NCBI RefSeq assembly: GCF_041916975.1
Contig: NZ_JAYRYK010000001.1
Coordinates: forward strand, 3,906,001-3,970,000
Source: Sphingosinicella sp041916975
GTDB lineage: Bacteria > Pseudomonadota > Alphaproteobacteria > Sphingomonadales > Sphingomonadaceae
Reading direction: 5' to 3'
DNA length: 64,000 bases
Each line of letters opens with the position of its first letter. Position 1 is the first letter of the stretch. The notes beneath the pieces are model-generated. The model did no database searches and was not told the origin of the DNA. It saw only the letters and a list, made by a program, of their open reading frames with translations. Positions 27,493 to 36,022 of the stretch are shown here, piece after piece. The position numbers and the translations under genes were made by a program.

Positions 27493-28149
27493 ATGCAACG
27501 CTTTGTCTTTGCCGCATGGTGCGGCGCGGCCATGACGCTTGCCGCATCGGCGCACGCCGCGGTGATCGAGTACACGTTCACGACTGCCGAGGCCGTCGGC
27601 GGCATGTTCGACGGTGTCGCGGTTTCGGGGAGCTTCAGTTACAACAACGCGCCCGGTGCTGTGCTGCTCGTTCCGAACCCGCTGCTCGCCGGTTCCATTC
27701 TCTACATCGGCAATGTCACGGATTTCACCGCCGAGATCGATAGCAAAACCGTGAGCTACGCGGCGGGTAACGTGCTTGTCGGCAACGACAAATTCAGTCC
27801 GCCGGCGACGCCGGGTGCGCCGTTCGACATCGTGCAGCTTGTTCCGACGGCGGGATTCAGCGGGTGGACCGAGCTTGGATACACGCTGGTGAGCGCGGAC
27901 ATCCTGTTTGTCGAATCTGCTCTCGGGTTCGATTTCCTCGACAATCAGGCGCTCCCGGAGATGCTGAACGAAAACCGGCCCGATGTGCCCGGGCTGTTTT
28001 CGCTTGTTTTCCGTCCTGTGGTCGGCGGCCCCGATGTCCGCGTGTTCTGGACCGGATTCATGGTCGAGCGGGTGCCCGAACCGGCTGCGTTGGCGCTGTT
28101 CGGCCTTGGTCTTGTGGGTCTCGGTTTCGCGCGTCGCCGCCGCGGTTGA
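27493..28149 (+). CDS. PEP-CTERM sorting-domain protein
   Basis: A 218-residue secreted protein. Signal peptide of about 22 residues (ending SAHAA). A beta-rich body of unknown function follows, and the C-terminus is a canonical PEP-CTERM tripartite signal: VPEPAALALFG, a hydrophobic helix, and the basic end ARRRRG. Such proteins are cleaved and possibly re-anchored by an exosortase and are linked to exopolysaccharide and biofilm. No exosortase gene is in this window. No close neighbour shares an operon with it; an A+T-rich stretch upstream holds the presumed promoter. Confidence 0.88.
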   Translation: MQRFVFAAWCGAAMTLAASAHAAVIEYTFTTAEAVGGMFDGVAVSGSFSYNNAPGAVLLVPNPLLAGSILYIGNVTDFTAEIDSKTVSYAAGNVLVGNDKFSPPATPGAPFDIVQLVPTAGFSGWTELGYTLVSADILFVESALGFDFLDNQALPEMLNENRPDVPGLFSLVFRPVVGGPDVRVFWTGFMVERVPEPAALALFGLGLVGLGFARRRRG

Positions 28150-28516
28150 CAGCGCCAGTTCGAGAATGATTCGCACGTAAGCGATGCGCGCCCGGGCGTT
28201 GTCGGGTTCCTTTACAGTTTGAAGACAGCGCCCGGGTTGTATCGTTTGAAATGCGTGCTTTCCGGTGGTTGGCCCCCTTTTTGCTTTCGGATGGAAAGTG
28301 GCGGATTCGCGTGCCGGGAGGTACGTCTGTGAGTTCGCAATGACATCCGGCCTCTGATCGGGAGGCCCGCCCGGCGTGCTGCTACCCTGCATTTGCCGAA
28401 CGCATTTGTGCGTCTTGTTAACTATTCGCTTGATACTGCTTTCATCGCTGTTAGCATTCGCGCCGCTCGCGCCCGCGGGTACCACATAGTAACCATCTGC
28501 TTACCCCGGGGGCGTC
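28150..28516. other. Intergenic region between the PEP-CTERM gene and the TetR pair
   Basis: About 370 bases without a supported gene. A TTGACA at 28145-28150 is -35-like but has no matching -10. A short repeated core, GCGCCCGGG followed by TTGT and later TTTGAA, occurs near 28189 and 28227. The last 100 bases before the TetR gene are comparatively A+T-rich and likely hold its promoter and operator, but no clear palindrome stands out. Confidence 0.4.
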
Positions 28517-29128
28517 ATGCCGAAGCCCATTTCTGAAATTCGCAAGCCTGAGATCGTGCAGGCTGCCATCAAGGCGATTGGCCGCGAAGGCCTGCCCATG
28601 CCTTCCTACGATTCGATCGCCAAGGAAGCGGACATGTCGCGGCAGCTCATCCGGCACTATTTCCCCGATCCCGAAGGCCTGATGGTCGCGGTGTGCGATG
28701 CGCTGGCGGCAAGCTACCGCGACTGCCTGATGAAAGGCATCATCGAGGCCGCTGCAACCGAGCGCCTGCCGATGTTCCTCGATTTCTATTTCGACTTCCT
28801 CGGGGGGAACCAGAAGCCGAGGGACGATGGCGTTTACGACGCGATGTTCTCGCTTGCGGCAAGTTCCGAGGCGGTGCGCATGAACCTCAGCGGGCAGTAT
28901 AATCTGCTCCAGTATACGATCGCGCACGAGATCCAGATCAGCAACCCGACGCTGAGCCAGAAGGCCTGTCGCGAAATCGCCTTTCTGTTCGTGGCCCTGA
29001 TGTACGGCCACTGGAAGATGGTGGCGACGCTCGGCTTTTCCGAAGACTACAACCGGGTGACGCGCGAGGCGGTCGACCGGCTGATCGCATCATACGTGCA
29101 AAACTACCACGATCCCGATCTAGACTGA
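28517..29128 (+). CDS. TetR-family transcriptional regulator
   Basis: A 203-residue regulator. The N-terminal HTH spans about residues 9-55: IRKPEIVQAAIKAIGREG, then the helix pair YDSIAKEADMSRQLIRHYF typical of TetR. The C-terminal ligand-binding domain is unlike any I can name. A second TetR gene begins ~75 bp downstream in the same direction, so the two may be co-transcribed. Confidence 0.85.
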   Translation: MPKPISEIRKPEIVQAAIKAIGREGLPMPSYDSIAKEADMSRQLIRHYFPDPEGLMVAVCDALAASYRDCLMKGIIEAAATERLPMFLDFYFDFLGGNQKPRDDGVYDAMFSLAASSEAVRMNLSGQYNLLQYTIAHEIQISNPTLSQKACREIAFLFVALMYGHWKMVATLGFSEDYNRVTREAVDRLIASYVQNYHDPDLD

Positions 29129-29202
29129 GCGGGACCACTGGCTTCGGCTTGCGCGACAGGCCCGCAGCCTGCGATACGTCTGCCTTGATGGTGAAGGCAG
29201 GC

Positions 29203-29823
29203 ATGGCGTCCACGACAGAAGAAACGAAACGGCGCCGCGCGCGCCGACAGACACCGGCGCTGCGGCGGCAGGACCTGCTCGCGGTGACGATCAGCTGTCT
29301 CGCGCAGCTCGGCCCGCGCGGCACCACGGGGCGTGAAATCTGCCGCCGGGCCGGCGTGTCGCATGGGCTGCTGCGCCACTATTTCAGCAATCCCGACAAC
29401 CTGCTGCTGGAAACCTATCAGGAGCTTTGCGACAGTTTCATCGCGCGCTTCGCGGAAGAGCTCGCGGCCGGGTACGCGGACCCGTGGAAGACGATCGACC
29501 GGCTGTTCGAGGTGCATTTCAGCGACGAATGGTCGAACCCGGATATCCTTGGCGCGTGGATCGCCTTCTGGGCGCTCGTCCGCAACAATCCCGATTTCGC
29601 CGCGGTGAGCGTGGATTACAACGCGCGGCTGCAGGCGCTGCTCGCGCAGGCGGTGGCGCGACTTCCTGAAGGTCCGGTGCCGCCGCGCGATATCGCGGCG
29701 CTCGTCTCGGCGACGATGGACGGGCTGTGGCTCGATTACAGCCTCTCGTCCGAGCGCCTGCCGCGTGCGCGTGCGCTCGATCTTGCGAAGACGATGCTGC
29801 GGCGGCTGGCGCCTTCCGCTTAG
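29203..29823 (+). CDS. TetR-family regulator with BetI-like C-terminal domain
   Basis: About 206 residues. HTH near residues 20-65: LRRQDLLAVTISCLAQLG, then TTGREICRRAGVSHGLLRHYF. The C-terminal domain, DILGAWIAFWALVRNNPDFAAV and MDGLWLDYSL, matches the BetI-type TetR_C_6 pattern. Starts at ATG 29188 and ATG 29203 are both possible; 29203 has a GAAGG-like sequence upstream. Its stop overlaps the convergent ABC-F gene by four bases. Confidence 0.85.
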   Translation: MASTTEETKRRRARRQTPALRRQDLLAVTISCLAQLGPRGTTGREICRRAGVSHGLLRHYFSNPDNLLLETYQELCDSFIARFAEELAAGYADPWKTIDRLFEVHFSDEWSNPDILGAWIAFWALVRNNPDFAAVSVDYNARLQALLAQAVARLPEGPVPPRDIAALVSATMDGLWLDYSLSSERLPRARALDLAKTMLRRLAPSA

Positions 29824-31691
29824 GCTGCGACCTCCAGCGCTTCCGACACGGCGAGCCATTCCGCCTCTGTGGCCTGAATGCGGTCCGTCAAATCAGCGCG
29901 CAGTTTCATCAGTTCGCTCATGGACTTCTTTGCGTGCGCGGGGAGGGCGGACGAGGGGTCGAACATGGCACGATCGACCGCGCTGCGTTCCGCTGTGAGC
30001 TTTGCGAGGTCGGCTTCGAATGCCTTGATGGCGGCGCGCAGGCGCTTTTCCTGCTCGCGTGTGTCGGCGGCGGCCTTGCGGGCTCCCTTGCGGTTTCCGG
30101 ACGATGCGCCGCCTGTCTGCCGGTCGTTCGATTTGCCGAGCACGAAATCGGTATAGTCTTCAAGACTGCCCGCAAAGTCTTCGGCGCGGCCGTCATCGAC
30201 CAGAACCAGACGGTCGGCGGTCAGCTCCAGCATGTGGCGATCGTGGCTGACGAGGACGACTGCACCCGAATACTCGTTCAGCGCCTGCACAAGCGCCTCG
30301 CGCGAATCGACGTCGAGGTGGTTGGTCGGCTCGTCGAGGATCAGCATGTGCGGCGCCTCGCGCGTGATGAGCGCCAGCGCCAGCCGCGCGCGCTCGCCGC
30401 CCGAAAGCTTGCCGACCTTCGTGAGCGCCTTGTCGCCGGAGAAGCCGAAACGCCCGAGCTGCGCGCGGACGGCACCAGGCGTCGCGCCCTTCATGATGCG
30501 CGTCATGTGTTCGAGCGGCGTGTCTTCGGTATCGAGTTCTTCGACCTGGTACTGCGTGAAGTAGCCGACGCGCATCTTGCCCGCCGTGCGCATGTCGCCT
30601 TCCATCGGCGGCAACTGCGCGGCGAGCAGGCGGGCGAGCGTGGTCTTGCCGTTACCGTTCCTCCCGAGCAGCGCGACGCGGTCGTCGGGATCGAGGCGCA
30701 GGTTGAGGCGCGAGAGGATCGGATTGCCTTCGCTGTAGCCGACCGAGGCCATGTCGAGCGTGATGAGCGGCGGCTTCAACTCGCTGGGGTTCGGAAATGC
30801 GAAGCTGAGGCTGGGGTCTTCGGCGACAGCGGCGATCGGCTGCATCTTCGCCAGCGCCTTGGCGCGCGACTGCGCCTGCCGCGCGGTGCTCGCGCGGGCG
30901 CTGTTGCGGGCGATATAGTCCTGCAGCTTTTCGCGCTGGCGGGTCTGTGCGGCCCGCGCCGCCTCGATCTGCGCCAGCCGCTCGGCACGCTGGCGCTCGA
31001 AAGCGTCGTAACCGCCCGGGTAGAGCGTGATCTTGCCGCCTTCGAGGTGCAGAATGTGATCGACGACGTTGTTCAGAAGGTCGCGCTCGTGGCTGATGAT
31101 GATCATCGTCGCGCGGTAGGTCTTCAGGAAGTTTTCGAGCCAGAGCGTCGCTTCGAGGTCGAGGTGGTTTGAAGGTTCGTCGAGCAGCAGCAGGTCGGGC
31201 TCAGAGAAGAGCAGGGCGGCGAGCGCGACGCGCATCTTCCAGCCACCCGAATAGCTGTCGAGCGTGCGGCCCTGCATTTCCTCATCAAAGCCGAGGCCGA
31301 CGAGGATGCGTGCAGCGCGCGCCTCCGCCGTCCACGCATCGATGGCGTTCAGGCGTTCGTGAATCTCGGAAATGCGGTCGGGGTCGGTCGCGGTTTCGGA
31401 CTCGGTGAGCAGGGCCGCACGCTCCGTGTCCGCAGCAAGAACGGTTTCAAGCGGCGTCGCGGTGCCGGCGGGCGCTTCCTGCGCGATATAGCCCATGCGT
31501 GAACGGTTCGCGGTCTCGATCTCGCCGCCGTCGGCTTCGAGAAGACCGCACATCACGCGCATCAGCGTGGACTTGCCCGCGCCGTTACGCCCGATCAGCC
31601 CGACACGGCTTCCCGTGGGCAGCGACGCGGTCGCGCCGTCCAGAATGATGCGGCCGCCAAGCCGCACGGTGATGCCATTGATATTGAGCAT
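29820..31691 (-). CDS. ABC-F family ATPase (YheS/Uup type)
   Basis: A 623-residue soluble protein with two ABC domains in tandem and no membrane segments. Walker A motifs GRNGAGKST and GRNGNGKTT, signature motifs LDSYSGGWKMRVALA and VGKLSGGERARLALAL, and Walker B regions LLLLDEPSNHLD and MLILDEPTNHLD are all readable. Between them is the ABC-F linker (about 240-310), and the C-terminal ~80 residues form a coiled coil. ABC-F proteins act on the ribosome, regulating translation or conferring protection. Length and C-terminal coiled coil favour YheS or Uup. Confidence 0.93.
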   Translation of the reverse strand: MLNINGITVRLGGRIILDGATASLPTGSRVGLIGRNGAGKSTLMRVMCGLLEADGGEIETANRSRMGYIAQEAPAGTATPLETVLAADTERAALLTESETATDPDRISEIHERLNAIDAWTAEARAARILVGLGFDEEMQGRTLDSYSGGWKMRVALAALLFSEPDLLLLDEPSNHLDLEATLWLENFLKTYRATMIIISHERDLLNNVVDHILHLEGGKITLYPGGYDAFERQRAERLAQIEAARAAQTRQREKLQDYIARNSARASTARQAQSRAKALAKMQPIAAVAEDPSLSFAFPNPSELKPPLITLDMASVGYSEGNPILSRLNLRLDPDDRVALLGRNGNGKTTLARLLAAQLPPMEGDMRTAGKMRVGYFTQYQVEELDTEDTPLEHMTRIMKGATPGAVRAQLGRFGFSGDKALTKVGKLSGGERARLALALITREAPHMLILDEPTNHLDVDSREALVQALNEYSGAVVLVSHDRHMLELTADRLVLVDDGRAEDFAGSLEDYTDFVLGKSNDRQTGGASSGNRKGARKAAADTREQEKRLRAAIKAFEADLAKLTAERSAVDRAMFDPSSALPAHAKKSMSELMKLRADLTDRIQATEAEWLAVSEALEVAA

Positions 31692-31724
31692 GGGCGGGGG
31701 CGATACACGAATGTTCGCGCTCTG

Positions 31725-32240
31725 TCAGGTGGAGATGCTCTTGCGTTTTAGAACGCGGATCAGCGCATCGATGGTGGAGCGAAGGGACTTCCGTTGGGCC
31801 TCGGCTTCTTCGGTCGTCAGGACGAGTTGGTCGTAAGCGGGGCCGTCTGCACCATAGCGGACCAAACGGAAGATATAGATATCGCGGCCAGCATCGGTGC
31901 GCGCCGTTTCGACGGTTCCGTGCGCGAGGAAACCGCGAAGGGTTTCAAAGGTCTTGAAGCGATCGAGCAGTTCCAGAACTCGTGCCGAGTTCAGCCCGAT
32001 CGGGGCATTGATCTCGGCTATTTTCCGCAGCCGTTCGAATTTCTGGCCGGCAAGGTAAGGGAATTTCGGTTTGAGTGCTGCATATTCCGGGCGGTTCGCT
32101 GCATCGTTTAACAGCGGCGCGAGCGCGTGCTCCAGTTGCGCGAACTTGTCGATGACCCAGCCGCGAAACAGGTGGGCGTCATGGCGGCGATAGGCCGCCG
32201 GATCGACAGCGACCGGAGGCTCGCTCGGCATCGCGGTCAT
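31725..32240 (-). CDS. Hypothetical protein downstream of the chemoreceptor
   Basis: A 171-residue mostly alpha-helical soluble protein that I do not recognise. It begins at ATG 32240, eleven bases after the chemoreceptor stop, so it is almost certainly co-transcribed with it. Features are FRGWVIDKFAQLEHALAPLL near the N-terminus, RLRKIAEIN, and a helical C-terminus RSTIDALIRVLKRK. It contains FLAHGTVE, reminiscent of the R-x-x-x-H helical pattern of HEPN-like domains, but the similarity is too weak to assign. Confidence 0.65.
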   Translation of the reverse strand: MTAMPSEPPVAVDPAAYRRHDAHLFRGWVIDKFAQLEHALAPLLNDAANRPEYAALKPKFPYLAGQKFERLRKIAEINAPIGLNSARVLELLDRFKTFETLRGFLAHGTVETARTDAGRDIYIFRLVRYGADGPAYDQLVLTTEEAEAQRKSLRSTIDALIRVLKRKSIST

Positions 32241-32250
32241 GGCGGGTTCG

Positions 32251-34368
32251 TCAAGCCGCGCGGACGCGGGCGAGGAAGCGGTCGACCTCTGTGGTGAGCG
32301 TGCTGGCCTGCCGGTTGAGGTCGGCGGCGGCGTCGAGCGCGTCTTTTGCCGCAATGCCCGTTGCCTCGACGCCGGAGCGTACCTGATCGATGTTGCGCGC
32401 GACAGCGTGCGTGCTGTCGGACGCCTGATGCGTATTGCGCGCGATTTCGGACGTTGTGGCGGCCTGCTGCTCCACTGCGGCGGCGACCGTGGCAGCGATG
32501 CCGTTGATTTCGCCGATCGTGGAGACGATTTCCTCGATCGCACCGACGGTTTCGCGCGTCACCGACTGGATCGCGCCGATGCGTTCGTTGATGTCGATCG
32601 TGGCCTTGCTGGTCTGGTTTGCGAGCGCCTTGATCTCGCTGGCAACAACCGCGAAGCCGCGCCCCGCCTCTCCGGCGCGCGCGGCTTCGATCGTGGCGTT
32701 GAGCGCGAGCAGGTTGGTCTGCTCGGCGATCGAATTGATAAGGCCAACGATCTCGCCGATCTTCTCGGCGTCTACCGAGAGGCCGGCGACGATCTCGTCG
32801 GTGGCACGGGCGCGCGACACGGCCTGCTCCGACATCGCCGAGGATTCGACGACGCGGTGCGAGACTTCGGCGAGCGAACGGGCCATTTCCTCGGATGCAT
32901 TGGCAACGGTGAGCGCGTTGTGGCTGGCTTCTTCGGCCGACGCGGTTACATCGGTGACGAGCACAGCGCTGCTGCGCGCTGCGTCGCTTACCTGCTGCGA
33001 GCCTGCCGCGATCTGGCGCGCGGCGCTGTCGACGGCGGCAACGACGTGGCGAACGCTGGTTTCGAAGGCGTCGGCAAGTTCGCTGAGCGCGGCGCGCTTC
33101 TCGGCGGCGGCGTGCTGACGCTCGGTTTCGCGCTCGGCGCGGGCGGCTTCCTCGCGCTCGCGGTCGCGGCGTTCGGCTTCCACCGCGGCCCGGCGGCGCT
33201 CTTCGACTTCGGTCGCGTTCTCCTTGAACACGGCGACGGCTCGGGCCATGTCGCCAACCTCGTCGCGCCGCTGCGCGCCTTCGATGCGCGTGCCGGTTTC
33301 ACCGCGGGCGAGCGCGAGCATCGTGTTCGCCATGGTCGCGATCGGTCGCGCGATCAGATGGTTGGTGAGGACACCCGCAACGATCGACACGCCGATACCG
33401 GCAGCGCCGGCAAGAAGCGTGATGAGAATCGCACCGCCGGCGGCAGCCTGTGCGGCGAGATCGGCCATGCCCTGCTGATCGGCGATCGCTTCGGAGAACG
33501 CCTCCACGTTGCGCTCGAACGCCGGGCCTGTCTTGCCGAGCAGCCTGTCGACGGCTTCATCGCGGTCGCTGGTGCGGCGGACGATCTCGTCGAACGCCTT
33601 GTCGTAGGCGACGAGGCTGACGATGATGCCGTCGGCCTTGCGGGTGAGCGCCGGATCGGTGAGACCTTCGAACACGCCGTTCAGCGCATCTTCGAGGTTT
33701 AGGAGGTCCGATTTGGTCTGCTTGACGATCTCGGGCGAGGGCGAGGAGAGGTAGCGGTTCACATCGACCCGCAGCAGCGAATAGGTTTCGAGTGCGAGCG
33801 CTGCATTATAGGCGGTCTGATGGTCGCCCGCGCGGTGGCTCGCCGTGACGATATCGTGGAGCGCGGCGCCGATTTCCGGCCCCTTGGCCTCGATGGTGCT
33901 GGCGACGAGCTGTGTGATCGCGGTCTGGTTTTCTACGATGCCGCGGAACTCGGTGCGGAAAACGCCGCGCAGCCGGTCGATGCGCGCGAGCGTGGCTTCC
34001 TCGCCGACGATGGTTGCGCCGTCTTCGGCGCGCTTCAGCGCTTTCTGCGCCGCATCGAGACTTGTGTTGACCTCGGCGACGAGCGCGGCGTTGGGGCGGA
34101 TCACATAGTCCTTGATACGGCCCTGCGCGGTCATCGCGGTCGCGTGGGCGTGGGCGATCGAGCGGGCGCTATCAGCAAGGTGGGCGACTTCGGAGACTGT
34201 GGAGCGGGTCACGAGCAGCGAGCCGGTGGCGACCATCGCGAGGACCGCCATCGCGAGCCCGCCGATGCCGTAGCTCACCAGCACCTTCTTGCTGATCTTC
34301 CAGTGGGTTATGATCGCGATAAACGGCGACACGTCAACGCGCGCGATCAATTCCCTGAAACGCTCCAT
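32251..34368 (-). CDS. Methyl-accepting chemotaxis protein
   Basis: A 705-residue chemoreceptor. A first transmembrane segment lies near residue 30-50 (GIGGLAMAVLAMVATGSLL), then a ~280-residue periplasmic helical sensor, a second transmembrane segment (ITLLAGAAGIGVSIVAGVL), a HAMP domain (IARPIATMANTMLALARGE) and a C-terminal signalling domain with the conserved hairpin tip EIVGLINSIAEQTNLLALNA. ATG 34368 is taken; ATG 34386 is possible. It is an orphan: no cheA, cheW, cheR or cheB is in the window. Confidence 0.93.
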   Translation of the reverse strand: MERFRELIARVDVSPFIAIITHWKISKKVLVSYGIGGLAMAVLAMVATGSLLVTRSTVSEVAHLADSARSIAHAHATAMTAQGRIKDYVIRPNAALVAEVNTSLDAAQKALKRAEDGATIVGEEATLARIDRLRGVFRTEFRGIVENQTAITQLVASTIEAKGPEIGAALHDIVTASHRAGDHQTAYNAALALETYSLLRVDVNRYLSSPSPEIVKQTKSDLLNLEDALNGVFEGLTDPALTRKADGIIVSLVAYDKAFDEIVRRTSDRDEAVDRLLGKTGPAFERNVEAFSEAIADQQGMADLAAQAAAGGAILITLLAGAAGIGVSIVAGVLTNHLIARPIATMANTMLALARGETGTRIEGAQRRDEVGDMARAVAVFKENATEVEERRRAAVEAERRDREREEAARAERETERQHAAAEKRAALSELADAFETSVRHVVAAVDSAARQIAAGSQQVSDAARSSAVLVTDVTASAEEASHNALTVANASEEMARSLAEVSHRVVESSAMSEQAVSRARATDEIVAGLSVDAEKIGEIVGLINSIAEQTNLLALNATIEAARAGEAGRGFAVVASEIKALANQTSKATIDINERIGAIQSVTRETVGAIEEIVSTIGEINGIAATVAAAVEQQAATTSEIARNTHQASDSTHAVARNIDQVRSGVEATGIAAKDALDAAADLNRQASTLTTEVDRFLARVRAA

Positions 34369-34471
34369 AGCCAGCACAAGCCCCATACACCGGGAAAAGC
34401 GGCACATCCGGTTCCCGCCCCATCCGCATACGGCCGGCGGTGTTTCATCATGGTTAACATTGCGCGGGTTT

Positions 34472-34906
34472 TCAGCGCGCGGGCCAGAAGCCTTGGAGCC
34501 ATGCGGACACGCCGGCGATTCCGGCTGCGTCCAGCTCCACCGCGTCTCCGAGCGCTGGGAGTTTCGGCCAGCCGGCGTCCGGGAACGCGCGGCCTTCGAA
34601 GCTGCGGCTGCCCTCGTAGCGGGGGATGACGTGGGAATGGACGTGCGGGTCCACCATCATCAGCATCAGGTAGTTGAGTTTGGTGTGGTCGACGGCGGCG
34701 CGAAGCGCGGTCTCGATGTCGCGGCTGACATTCGCGAGTTCCGCATAGGCGGCGGGCTCGAGACCCGCGAAGGCCGTCGCGTCCGACTTCGCGGCGAGCA
34801 CGAGGCTGCCGAGCGTGGGCTGCGCGGGGCGGAGCAGAACGATCCAGTGGTCGTATTCGGCGACCAGCGTCGCCGGGTAGCCGAAGCGGCGGATGGTGTC
34901 GTTCAC
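34472..34906 (-). CDS. HIT-domain nucleotide hydrolase or transferase
   Basis: A 144-residue HIT protein with the histidine triad motif DPHVHSHVIPRY (about residues 85-96). HIT enzymes act on nucleoside phosphates or dinucleotides. The GTG start overlaps the stop of the CDP-alcohol phosphotransferase gene (GTGA), so the two are coupled. In that setting it might remove a nucleotide by-product or adduct from the upstream pathway, which is inference. Confidence 0.88.
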   Translation of the reverse strand: MNDTIRRFGYPATLVAEYDHWIVLLRPAQPTLGSLVLAAKSDATAFAGLEPAAYAELANVSRDIETALRAAVDHTKLNYLMLMMVDPHVHSHVIPRYEGSRSFEGRAFPDAGWPKLPALGDAVELDAAGIAGVSAWLQGFWPAR

Positions 34907-36015
34907 GCCTCGCTTCCGTCGCTGAGCCACGAGGTGAGCGCACCGTGCCGCCGCGCAACCATCGCCTGCAGCAGCCGGACGAAATGGAAGACCAGACTGA
35001 GCACCGTCCATGCCGTTACCCCGAGAAGCCCGAGATCGGGGCGCGAGAACAGCATACTGACGAACAGGATCACCATGTTGGGGTTGCGGCGCGCAGTGAT
35101 GAGGCGGAAATCGGTATCGACCTTCTGCCAGACGTGGATGTGCATTCCGGCGATCTGGATGAACCAACCCTCGATGAGCCGCTGCAGCACATAGCCGCCG
35201 ACCATCACGCCCATCACTATCCAGAACACGGACGGATCGAGTGCGAGATTGTGGGCGGCGAGGCCGACACCCCACGCGTACCACCAGAAGGGCGGATGCA
35301 CGAGATCGAGCCCATGATCGAAGATGTCGCCCCACCACGACGAGGTGATCGTGCAGCGCGCGAGCTTGCCGTCGACGGTGTCTAGCACCATGAAGGCGAG
35401 GCCTGCCGCCATGCCGGTCCAGTAGTGGCCATCCCAGAACAGGAATGTCGCCCACACGCAGAGCGCGGCGCCGATCGTCGTCACCATGTTGGGCGTCATG
35501 CCGATGCGCGCGGCGATGCGGGTGAGGACGAGCGCCCATTCGGGCCACAGGTATTTGGTGAGGAGGTCGGTGACGCCCTTGTAGGCGCCGAAATAGCTCG
35601 CGCGCTCGATGGCGCGGACGTTCGCCGGGATCAGCTCGATCAGGAACGGGCGTTCCCGCTTGCGGAGCGCGGCGTTGTAGATGGTGATGCCGTCTTCATA
35701 GGCGCTGACGGCAAGCCCTTCCGCCCAGGCATCGCTGCCGGCCTCGATCGCATCGCGCACGGCTGGGGCACGGTCCGGCGGTACATTGGCGAGCACCGGG
35801 CGGCCGCCGAGGGTGAGGGCGGTGCCGGGGCGCTGAGCGATCCAACCGAACCACTGCGGGTCGAAGGCGAAGCGGGTGTCGGCGACGATGACGCCCGACT
35901 GATCCGCCTGCGGCGCGCGCGCGGCTGCGATGCGCCGGATGCGTTCGGCGGAAGACATGCCCCAGATCGGCGTTTCGTTCTTTCCTGCGAGAAGAAGCGT
36001 CGTTGGCGTGTCCAC
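34903..36015 (-). CDS. CDP-alcohol phosphatidyltransferase with extra N-terminal domain
   Basis: A 370-residue membrane protein. The CDP-alcohol phosphotransferase motif DG-x2-AR-x8-G-x3-D-x3-D is intact, starting at DGKLARCTITSSWWGDIFDH (about residues 215-234), with several flanking transmembrane helices. These enzymes transfer a phospho-alcohol from a CDP-alcohol. The first ~130 residues are soluble, LLLAGKNETPIWGMSSAERI onward, and resemble a degenerate nucleotidyltransferase fused ahead of the transferase, as in inositol-phosphate enzymes; I see no intact catalytic motif there. The acceptor and product are unknown. It sits between an ATP-grasp gene (7 bp upstream) and a HIT gene (4-bp overlap). 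Confidence 0.85.
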   Translation of the reverse strand: MDTPTTLLLAGKNETPIWGMSSAERIRRIAAARAPQADQSGVIVADTRFAFDPQWFGWIAQRPGTALTLGGRPVLANVPPDRAPAVRDAIEAGSDAWAEGLAVSAYEDGITIYNAALRKRERPFLIELIPANVRAIERASYFGAYKGVTDLLTKYLWPEWALVLTRIAARIGMTPNMVTTIGAALCVWATFLFWDGHYWTGMAAGLAFMVLDTVDGKLARCTITSSWWGDIFDHGLDLVHPPFWWYAWGVGLAAHNLALDPSVFWIVMGVMVGGYVLQRLIEGWFIQIAGMHIHVWQKVDTDFRLITARRNPNMVILFVSMLFSRPDLGLLGVTAWTVLSLVFHFVRLLQAMVARRHGALTSWLSDGSEA

Positions 36016-36022
36016 AGGTCTC

